Shown: positions 1-5,105 of the stretch, one piece after another | Layout of the letters: every line of letters starts with the position of its first letter | Position numbering within the stretch: position 1 is the stretch's first letter | Source: Thermococci archaeon | GTDB lineage: Archaea > Methanobacteriota_B > Thermococci > Thermococcales > Thermococcaceae | NCBI GenBank assembly: GCA_003663695.1 | Contig: QMUB01000079.1 | Location: forward strand, 1-6,340 | Direction of reading: 5' to 3' | DNA: 6,340 bases | Notes under the pieces: model-generated | What the model was told of the DNA's origin: nothing | What the model saw: the letters and a program-made list of their open reading frames with translations, nothing else | Databases searched by the model: none | Position numbers and translations under genes: made by a program

Positions 1-446
1 AAAAGACGCTCCATCTCATGCCTGCTCAAAGCGTACTCCTTATAGTCGAGCCAGTAGTTTTCGTATCTGCCTGCTTCCATTTCCCTGACATTTATTGTTC
101 TTAATGTTCCATATGGATATGCCTCAATGGTTCCCCTAACCCTGACGTACTCCCCACCCTTAAAACTCAGGGCGGGATTTAGACGGCTTTTATCCGTTAT
201 CTTCAGCACGGCAAAGGATGTGAAGCCATCCTTAATCCTGATGTCGGAGGGCGAGAGGGGGGATAGCATATAGTAAACGGCGTCTTTTGGGGCGTAGGGG
301 GGCTGTCTCAGGAGAAGAAAGCCTTCTACCTCTATTTCATCCCCTAAATGATGCTTCTGAAGGGTAAGCTGGAACTCCCTAGCCCTTGTGGAGGGCTTCA
401 AAGGTTCGGGCTTTTTAAGCGCCTTTATGAGAGAGAACAACTCCAT
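1..446 (-). CDS. Conserved-looking hypothetical protein with OB-fold-like N-terminal region (3' end outside window)
   Basis: I do not recognise this protein. The frame opens at ATG 446, has GGTG at 452-455 with a 5-nt spacer, and runs without a stop to the left edge, giving 148 codons of a longer gene. Residues 1-30 are basic and Pro-rich (ALKKPEPLKPSTRAREF). From about residue 35 to 125 short beta-like stretches alternate with glycine turns: GDEIEVEGFLLL, then SFAVLKITD, then GGEYVRVRGTIEAYPYG, then LRTINVREME. This is the rhythm of an OB-fold nucleic-acid-binding domain, but that is inference from pattern, not a family match. The last visible part (ENYWLDYKEYALSRHEMERLF) is helical and aromatic and probably begins a second domain. 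The gene starts 32 nt after the tgtA stop on the same strand with no TATA box at a suitable distance, so it is probably co-transcribed with tgtA and may also act on RNA or DNA. Confidence 0.8.
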   Translation of the reverse strand, partial: MELFSLIKALKKPEPLKPSTRAREFQLTLQKHHLGDEIEVEGFLLLRQPPYAPKDAVYYMLSPLSPSDIRIKDGFTSFAVLKITDKSRLNPALSFKGGEYVRVRGTIEAYPYGTLRTINVREMEAGRYENYWLDYKEYALSRHEMERL

Positions 447-478
447 GATCACACCATAATTAAATAGAGAGGGAGGCT

Positions 479-2224
479 TTAAAGTCTTTCTACACCCTTC
501 CTGACCTTAACCGCCATCCCTTGTTTGAATATTTTGAGCTCTCTACCATTCAAGAGGGTCTGTCCCGTCCCCAGGAGCTCATCCTCTTTGTTCACAATAA
601 GGACTTCATCGTAGGGTCTTATCCCTTCATCTGCATCGACAACGAACTTTGCAAAAACGCTCTTTCCCCTCCTCACAAAAGGCTCGGCATCTTCATTCAC
701 GACAACCCGCATCCTCGGGTACTCCAGGATATCCATAAGTCTCTTGGCTCCCTCTATGCCCAGTGTTAAGAACCCATCAAAAGCCCTGAATGTTGCCAGA
801 TGCTTTCCATTCACCTTTATCTGTCTCGGCATTCCCGTTTTCCTCGATAGCTCGACGAGAGCATTTTCAAAGGCACGTGAGGCACCTTCCCCAAACTGAT
901 ACTCGGCTATGGCTTTTATGTAGGTCAAAGCCTCCTTTCCGCTTGGTTTTGATATTCCAAAGTCTTCCTCACCTTCACTCTGGGCGAAAGGGAATGTGAG
1001 CCCGAGATACTTGGGAATCTCTCCAAACAGGGGGTGTTCAATTTTTTCCCCAAACTTTTTCCCCACCCTTTGGGCCCTCTTCTTAGCCCTAAGCACGATG
1101 GGCCAGCGCATGGATTCTTCGCTTATCTTGAAAAGTGCGGACCCCTTTGTTACCGGCTCATTCTCCTCCAGATATTCCCTATACTCAAGGAGGCGATTGT
1201 AAGCCGCAAACATCTTGGGGTGAGACCTTGCACGCTCATCCACAAGCTCCCACAAAGTTCCCTCCTTTATAGCCTGCTTCACTCTATTCAGCTCCTCCCT
1301 GATAATCCACAGGTTGTGAAGTGCCAAAAGCCGTGTCCTTTCTTCTTTGGGCATCTCACGGAGCTCCCGGGGCGTATGGCGTGAGCATATGGGGCACGAG
1401 CATGGGAAGTATTCCAGTTCATCAAGCTTCTTTGTGCCCTCCGGGGTTAGATACCTGTCATCTTTGGCATACAGTGCATATGAAGCTGAGTCAAAGAGAT
1501 CCACACCCATTGCCACTGCCAGAGCGAATATCATGGGATGTCCTGCCCCAAAGAGGTGCACAGGCCTGTCGGGCTTCAAACCCATTTTCGAATTTACTAC
1601 AACGTCTACCAGTTCCCTGTACCTATATGCTTCCATTAAGGGAACAACGGCTCCAATTGGATGAATTTCAAAATTCATCTCACTAAGTTTTTGAGCTGCA
1701 TACCTCCTGAGATCAAGGTGGGTTGAACCCTGTACGGTGGCGTTCATGGCTATTTCCTTTATTTCCTCTGCTTCCTTGGCTCTCTCAAGGGTGATTTTTA
1801 ACTCTGCCTCGGCTTTTTCTCTTGGAGCGTCGGGGATTGTGGGGATATCGAGGAATGTTCCTATGTCCACGCCAATTTTGTGCTGAAACTCAATGATCTC
1901 CCTGTTTGTGACATCTATACCACCATAGCGCATGAGCTGGAAGCTCCCCGAATCAACCTCTATTATCCCATCATAATCAAGAAGCTCATGGATCCCCCTC
2001 TCAAGTGCTTCCTTTCTGAGATTTTCATCTTTGTATATGATGTAGGAGTTCGTGATTATTATTCCAAACCCCATTTCCTTGAGCTCTCCCGGAGTCACTA
2101 TCAGCTGTCTTGGATTGACAACTGGCATTATAGCGGGTGTCTCAATTTTCCTCCCATTTATCACCAGTTTTCCCAATCTTCCTGCTGCATCTCTCGCTCT
2201 TACCTCAAATCTGAATTCCACCAT
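479..2224 (-). CDS. tgtA: Archaeosine tRNA-guanine transglycosylase (ArcTGT)
   Basis: This cytosolic enzyme exchanges guanine at position 15 in the D-loop of archaeal tRNAs for preQ0, the first tRNA-bound step of archaeosine synthesis. The protein has 581 residues, about the size of the Pyrococcus horikoshii enzyme. The N-terminal TIM-barrel catalytic domain (about 1-340) carries the nucleophile motif DSGSFQ at 91-96 (Asp91), the second active-site aspartate in VDLFDSAS (Asp245), the substrate-loop region QGSTHLDLRRYA near 165-176, and a zinc site of C275, C277, C280 and H303 (FPCSCPIC). The C-terminal part holds the archaeal-specific domains (about 345-500) and a PUA RNA-binding domain (about 505-581: RMRVVVNEDAEPFVRRGKS, then GIRPYDEVLIVN). 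It is a full-length single chain with all key residues, so presumably active. Start ATG 2224 has GGTGA at 2230-2234 with a 5-nt spacer. The gene lies 39 nt downstream of a phosphate-permease pseudogene and 32 nt upstream of the OB-like gene. Confidence 0.97.
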   Translation of the reverse strand: MVEFRFEVRARDAAGRLGKLVINGRKIETPAIMPVVNPRQLIVTPGELKEMGFGIIITNSYIIYKDENLRKEALERGIHELLDYDGIIEVDSGSFQLMRYGGIDVTNREIIEFQHKIGVDIGTFLDIPTIPDAPREKAEAELKITLERAKEAEEIKEIAMNATVQGSTHLDLRRYAAQKLSEMNFEIHPIGAVVPLMEAYRYRELVDVVVNSKMGLKPDRPVHLFGAGHPMIFALAVAMGVDLFDSASYALYAKDDRYLTPEGTKKLDELEYFPCSCPICSRHTPRELREMPKEERTRLLALHNLWIIREELNRVKQAIKEGTLWELVDERARSHPKMFAAYNRLLEYREYLEENEPVTKGSALFKISEESMRWPIVLRAKKRAQRVGKKFGEKIEHPLFGEIPKYLGLTFPFAQSEGEEDFGISKPSGKEALTYIKAIAEYQFGEGASRAFENALVELSRKTGMPRQIKVNGKHLATFRAFDGFLTLGIEGAKRLMDILEYPRMRVVVNEDAEPFVRRGKSVFAKFVVDADEGIRPYDEVLIVNKEDELLGTGQTLLNGRELKIFKQGMAVKVRKGVERL

Positions 2225-2229
2225 CTATC

Positions 2230-2234
2230 TCACC
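2230..2234 (-). promoter_or_regulatory. Ribosome binding site of tgtA
   Basis: GGTGA on the minus strand, 5 nt before ATG 2224. It matches the 16S rRNA 3' end known for Thermococcales and supports this start over later methionines. Confidence 0.7.
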
Positions 2235-2252
2235 CATCGAAAGTGGACACTT

Positions 2253-2266
2253 GGGTTTAAAAGCTA
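2253..2266 (-). promoter_or_regulatory. Possible TATA box of tgtA
   Basis: On the minus strand GCTTTTAAACCC lies about 35 nt before the tgtA start and runs into the stop codon of the decayed permease (2264-2266). A TATA box centred at 2259 would place transcription start near 2232, inside or just before the ribosome binding site, which is tight. Because the upstream gene is broken, tgtA needs a promoter here or read-through from further upstream. This is a low-confidence call by pattern and position only. Confidence 0.3.
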
Positions 2267-3108
2267 TTCCAAAAATGTGAGAATTCGGAGGAGAGTTAAT
2301 GTCAGGAGGCATGAGACCACAGGCGCTAGTATCCATCCCAAAATTATATTCCAGACAAGTATCCGGTTGATTCTCTCTCCTTTTAGCACTCCAACCCCTA
2401 AAATTCCTCCTACAACTGCTTGACCAGAACTTACCGGTAACCCAAATGCGTTTGCAATTGTTACTGCCATTGATGATCCAAATTGAGAAGAAAACGCTGA
2501 GAGGGGACCCAATGAGACTAGTTCCCTACCGATAGTTCTTATCACGTTGTAGCTGAAGGTCAGCGCTCCCATTATAAGCCCAAATGAGAGCAATCCCCTT
2601 ATCAGCCATCCCTTGAGGGAGAAGCCGTACAATATTATCCCGATGACGTTTGAAAGTTCGTTTGCTCCCAGATTAAATGCTATGTAGGAAGCACTTAAAA
2701 TTATCATCCACTGGTAAGTTAGTTCGACAGTTCTTATGCTCTTCATGTCGTTTATGAGATATCCGTATGCCCTTAGAGCTCCGATGGCTAAAATTCCTGC
2801 GACTACCGGAGAAATGCCAGGCCAATTTTTGAAATAACATGCCAGTTCACCTAGGAGCCCCGAGCTATCCCAACTCCTATAATGGCCCCTATAACCGATT
2901 GGGTGGTCGAGATGGGAAGGGCTTTTAAGCTTGCAAACGTTACCGCAAGGGCTGAGCTGAATAGGGCAATTGAGAGATACTCCATATTGTGAACTGGGAT
3001 AATAGTTCCTCCCACGGTGTAGGCAACCTTTGAGCCCCCTATGAAAGCTCCCAGGGTTGTGAAGAGGGTTATTAAAAGGTAGACTATTTGAAGGTTAGCA
3101 CTTGGAAT
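2264..3108 (-). pseudogene. Decayed PiT-family inorganic phosphate permease (5'-truncated, amber codon, frameshift)
   Basis: This is the remnant of an integral-membrane phosphate transporter of the PiT family. Reading the minus strand from 3108 gives the rest of the first repeat: FTTLGAFIGGSKVAYTVGG, then LPISTTQSVIGAIIGVG. A TAG stop at 2851-2853 interrupts it where an ordinary codon is expected; the frame then continues as VNWHVISKIGLA. Between about 2810 and 2820 the homology moves to another frame (ISPVVAGILAIGALRAYG), consistent with a small deletion. That frame runs on through the second repeat to the TAG at 2264-2266, with FNLGANELSNVIG and FGLPVSSGQAVVGGILGVG, the second copies of the GAND and LPxS motifs. 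The N-terminal helix with the first GANDxANA motif is missing; the remnant starts 6 nt after the stop of the glycosyltransferase gene. A DUF47/PhoU-like partner, common upstream of archaeal PiT genes, is also absent. The 160-codon open frame from ATG 2746 is only the C-terminal half and is unlikely to work alone. Confidence 0.9.
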
Positions 3109-3114
3109 TTAAAC

Positions 3115-4161
3115 TTAATGCTTTCTTACAAAGTGTGAGAAATAACCGTAGAGGTGTAATGTTAGATAGAAAATTGCCCAGAACCAGAGGAAAACCGGGA
3201 AAAGCAGGCTATTCAGGAGGGAACCCCCTTCCACAAGAGTTGGTATGAGCATCGTGCTAATCTCAAAAACAATAAAGATTCCAAGCAGGAGCCAATTTTG
3301 CGTTAGGATAAGCAGAAGAGGGAGCAAAACATCTAGAAGTGCTATAAAGTCCCCTAGAAGCAAAAAAAGGCATTCTTTCAGAAAACCCCCACCTAAATAA
3401 TCTAAATCTCCCAAAAACCATCTTTTTCTCTGTTCCCAGAGAATTCTGAGATTTTCTGGCATCTCCGTAAATGCCTTTGCTCTGGGAGCATAAACAACCT
3501 TTCCAAATTTTTTGGTTTCCTTTGTGGTTGCATAGTCCTCAACACCGCTCTCCACAAACCCACCAATTCTTTCAAGTGCCTCCCTTCTAAATGCTGAAAC
3601 TGGCCCCGGTGCAACACTTAAATCTTCCATTTCTTTTGCTCTTCTGAACATTGCTATCCTTAAATGCTCCACATCCTGTGCTCTGGTTAGAAAAGAGGCA
3701 TTAAAGACTCGAACCTGCCCTCCAGCTGCCAGAACCTCTTCACCATAGAGGCGTTTCACAAGTTCCTTAACAGCATCTTTCTCCAGTTGGGTGTCTGCAT
3801 CTGTGGTGATTATTACATCTCCCCGGGCTCTGGATAGGGCGAAGTTGAGAGCTCTGGCTTTTCCTCCATGCTCTATCCTGAAAATCCTCAATCTCTCATC
3901 TCTAATTGAGGATGCTCTTTCAAAGGTTCCATCCTCGCTCCCATCATCCACAAGGATTACTTCGAAGGAGGGGTACTCCTGGGATAGTGCATGGAGAAGG
4001 GCTTTTTTCACGTTTTTTTCTTCATTATACGCTGGAATTAGAACGCTCACAAATGGAGTCCACTCTTTAATCCTGTAATTCTTTAATAGGCTAATTAAAT
4101 AATTGAAGAAAAAGTATCCATCCCAGAGAAGGATCAGAGAGAGGAGCACTTTGATGAACAT
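3115..4161 (-). CDS. Membrane-bound family 2 glycosyltransferase, processive-synthase-like
   Basis: A 348-residue enzyme expected to sit in the cytoplasmic membrane and move sugars from a nucleotide-sugar donor onto a growing glycan or lipid. It has an N-terminal hydrophobic helix (about 3-26), a cytosolic GT-A domain (about 35-255) and three or four C-terminal membrane helices (about 263-340). GT2 landmarks are SVLIPAYNEE (39-48), VDDGSEDGT (71-79), the metal-site DAD (121-123), GPVSAFRREALERIGGF (186-202), GVEDYATT with Glu208-Asp209 in the place of the TED motif, and QRKRW (244-248), matching the Q-x-x-R-W motif of synthases such as cellulose, hyaluronan and poly-N-acetylglucosamine synthase. 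There is no PilZ domain. The product cannot be named; a surface polysaccharide or a glycolipid is possible. Start ATG 4161 follows an in-frame TAA by three codons and has no clear ribosome binding site, while a TATA box sits about 25 nt upstream, suggesting a leaderless transcript. No other glycan gene is in the window. Confidence 0.92.
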   Translation of the reverse strand: MFIKVLLSLILLWDGYFFFNYLISLLKNYRIKEWTPFVSVLIPAYNEEKNVKKALLHALSQEYPSFEVILVDDGSEDGTFERASSIRDERLRIFRIEHGGKARALNFALSRARGDVIITTDADTQLEKDAVKELVKRLYGEEVLAAGGQVRVFNASFLTRAQDVEHLRIAMFRRAKEMEDLSVAPGPVSAFRREALERIGGFVESGVEDYATTKETKKFGKVVYAPRAKAFTEMPENLRILWEQRKRWFLGDLDYLGGGFLKECLFLLLGDFIALLDVLLPLLLILTQNWLLLGIFIVFEISTMLIPTLVEGGSLLNSLLFPVFLWFWAIFYLTLHLYGYFSHFVRKH

Positions 4162-4177
4162 AATGAAAAATTAATAG

Positions 4178-4196
4178 GGAGATTTTTAATCTTTCC
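4178..4196 (-). promoter_or_regulatory. Promoter of the glycosyltransferase gene (leaderless type)
   Basis: On the minus strand GGAAAGATTAAAAATC holds a TATA-like core ATTAAAAAT at 4182-4190 with an A-rich BRE-like stretch just upstream. The core is centred about 25 nt before ATG 4161. Archaeal TATA boxes sit about 26 nt before transcription start, so the mRNA would begin at or next to the ATG. That fits the lack of a Shine-Dalgarno sequence. Confidence 0.5.
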
Positions 4197-4208
4197 CCTG
4201 GAAAAACA

Positions 4209-4709
4209 TCAATAAATAGAAATCCTCTTCACGCCTTCAAGCTTTGAGAGTTCGTTTATAAGTTCTCCCGGGATTCCCTTTTCTGTGATTATCGTTAGTG
4301 TAGCTTCGGGATAAAGTTCGGGATCCTCAGCAACAACCTGCACGATGTTTATTCCCCTATCAGCAATTTTGGTTGCGATCTTGGCAAGGATGCCTATTGC
4401 TCTCGGTTCGGGTTCAATCTCGATAACTCCATAGCCAACATGCCGTCCAACATACTTCATGTGCACTGTTGGCTCGAGCTCCATATAAACTTCCCTGAGC
4501 TCGGGTATCTTCAGTATCATTGCAACGGTCTCCTTTACGACTCTCCTATCCACATCAAGTGCCTTTGCTATCTTTGTGTAGGGGACATCAATGTTCCCGC
4601 ACTTTATTTTCATGTCCTCTGTGACCTTGAGGCCATACTTTAGCAGAGTCTTTGCTATCTGCTTTCTAACGGGGTATTCGTCAAAGTAATGCTCAAGTCT
4701 TCCCCACAT
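4209..4709 (-). CDS. ACT-domain protein with N-terminal HTH-like domain, predicted regulator of amino acid metabolism
   Basis: A small soluble protein, 166 residues from ATG 4709. The N-terminal half (about 1-75) looks like a winged-helix or HTH fold: EYPVRKQIAKTLLKYGL, then VPYTKIAKALDVDRRVVKET, a helix-turn-helix-like stretch. The C-terminal half (about 90-166) is an ACT domain: YGVIEIEPEPRAIGILAKIA, then GINIVQVVAEDPE, then EATLTIITEK and a final beta strand. ACT domains usually bind amino acids and often dimerise, so the protein is probably an amino-acid-responsive regulator of the COG2150 kind; ligand and target genes are unknown. Three starts are possible in one frame: GTG 4718, ATG 4715 and ATG 4709. 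I chose 4709 because GGTGA lies 5 nt before it; at 4715 the GGTGG spacing is only 3 nt and at 4718 it is zero. The glycosyltransferase gene follows 47 nt downstream but seems to have its own promoter. The gene is divergent from the PRC-barrel gene. Confidence 0.88.
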   Translation of the reverse strand: MWGRLEHYFDEYPVRKQIAKTLLKYGLKVTEDMKIKCGNIDVPYTKIAKALDVDRRVVKETVAMILKIPELREVYMELEPTVHMKYVGRHVGYGVIEIEPEPRAIGILAKIATKIADRGINIVQVVAEDPELYPEATLTIITEKGIPGELINELSKLEGVKRISIY

Positions 4710-4714
4710 ATCCA

Positions 4715-4719
4715 TCACC
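4715..4719 (-). promoter_or_regulatory. Ribosome binding site that decides the start of the ACT-domain gene
   Basis: GGTGA on the minus strand ends 5 nt before ATG 4709. It overlaps the two upstream candidate starts GTG 4718 and ATG 4715, which argues against both. A second GGTGG at 4719-4723 could serve ATG 4715 with a short 3-nt spacer, so the choice is likely rather than certain. Confidence 0.55.
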
Positions 4720-4755
4720 CACCATATACGTTCAACACTAAACTATAGGGTACAT

Positions 4756-4774
4756 TATTATTAAAATGTTTCCA
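4756..4774 (-). promoter_or_regulatory. Probable promoter of the ACT-domain gene
   Basis: On the minus strand TGGAAACATTTTAATAATA reads as a BRE-like A-rich element (4768-4774) followed by a TATA-like ATTTTAATAAT core. A core centred near 4761 predicts transcription start near 4735 and a leader of about 26 nt carrying the GGTGA site. The call rests on pattern and spacing only. Confidence 0.45.
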
Positions 4775-4807
4775 TGCTTACATAAACTCCGCATGATTGT
4801 GTTCATT

Positions 4808-4823
4808 GGGGTTTATAAATTTT
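4808..4823 (+). promoter_or_regulatory. Probable promoter of the PRC-barrel gene
   Basis: GGGGTTTATAAATTTT contains a strong archaeal TATA core, TTTATAAAT, at 4812-4820. It predicts transcription start near 4842 and a 5' leader of roughly 54 nt. A second, weaker TATA-like stretch, AACTATATTA at 4853-4862, would instead start transcription near 4883 with a very short leader holding the ribosome binding site. Sequence alone does not tell which is used. Confidence 0.5.
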
Positions 4824-4885
4824 CACCTCTGCTCCCTTTCCGAAGCTGCGTAAACTATATTAAGAAGCAGGATTATCTAATAAAA

Positions 4886-4890
4886 GGTGG
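4886..4890 (+). promoter_or_regulatory. Ribosome binding site of the PRC-barrel gene
   Basis: GGTGG, 5 nt before ATG 4896. It overlaps the in-frame GTG at 4887 and therefore excludes that codon as the likely start. Confidence 0.65.
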
Positions 4891-4895
4891 TTAAA

Positions 4896-5105
4896 ATGGT
4901 GATGCGTCTGTCAAAAATTTATGGAAAGCAGATATACACAACAAAAGGGAATTATGTGGGTTATGTTGATGAGGTATTGATAAACATTGAACAGGGAAGC
5001 GGAAAGGTTCTTGCCCTCGGTCTCCCGGGGGAAAGGATAGGAATCCCCTACGAGAAGGTTACGGCAATTGGTGACATAATACTTGTGGAAGTGAGAGGGG
5101 ATTAA
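4896..5105 (+). CDS. Small PRC-barrel domain protein
   Basis: A 69-residue single-domain protein, the only plus-strand gene. It begins MVMRLSKIYGKQIYTTKGNY and contains the PRC-barrel pattern: a first strand with 'GKQIYTTKGNYVGYVDEVLI', a glycine-containing linker (EQGSGKVLALGLPG), then RIGIPYEKVTAIGDIILVEV. PRC-barrel folds occur in RimM, in photosynthetic reaction centre subunit H and as stand-alone archaeal proteins. The archaeal stand-alone forms include CdpB, a division protein that binds SepF, so a role as a small protein-binding scaffold is a reasonable inference, not a demonstrated one. The start is ATG 4896, with GGTGG at 4886-4890 and a 5-nt spacer; the upstream GTG at 4887 lies inside that site and is rejected. 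The next possible start is ATG 4902, two codons in. The gene is divergent from the ACT-domain gene and convergent with the DHH gene, with stop codons overlapping in TTAA. Confidence 0.88.
   Translation: MVMRLSKIYGKQIYTTKGNYVGYVDEVLINIEQGSGKVLALGLPGERIGIPYEKVTAIGDIILVEVRGD
5102..5105. other. Shared convergent stop: TTAA used as TAA on both strands
   Basis: The palindrome TTAA gives TAA at 5103-5105 for the plus-strand PRC gene and TAA at 5102-5104 for the minus-strand DHH gene. The genes overlap by these four bases, leaving no room for an intergenic terminator. The only T-rich stretch for the PRC transcript, CTCTTTTATTCTT at about 5107-5119, lies inside the DHH coding region. Confidence 0.9.

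Noticed and set aside
521..1686. Several plus-strand open frames of 68-121 codons opposite tgtA
   Set aside because: They lie antisense to a full-length, highly conserved enzyme, overlap one another and show no recognisable motifs; they are frame shadows.
1880..2423. Plus-strand open frames of 126 and 123 codons
   Set aside because: Antisense to the start of tgtA and the end of the permease remnant, with no domain signal.
2264..2746. A separate 160-residue membrane protein starting at ATG 2746
   Set aside because: The same frame is coding-like upstream to about 2815, and the first PiT repeat follows in another frame. It is the C-terminal half of a broken gene, not an independent gene.
3402..3617. 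Minus-strand 71-codon frame inside the glycosyltransferase
   Set aside because: Overlaps the GT-A catalytic region in another frame and has no homology pattern.
3791..4078. Plus-strand 95-codon frame
   Set aside because: Antisense shadow of the conserved GT2 motifs.
4440..4643. Plus-strand 67-codon frame
   Set aside because: Antisense to the ACT-domain gene, with no motif or ribosome binding site.
4887..4895. GTG 4887 as the start of the PRC-barrel gene
   Set aside because: The codon is part of the GGTGG ribosome binding site that correctly spaces ATG 4896.
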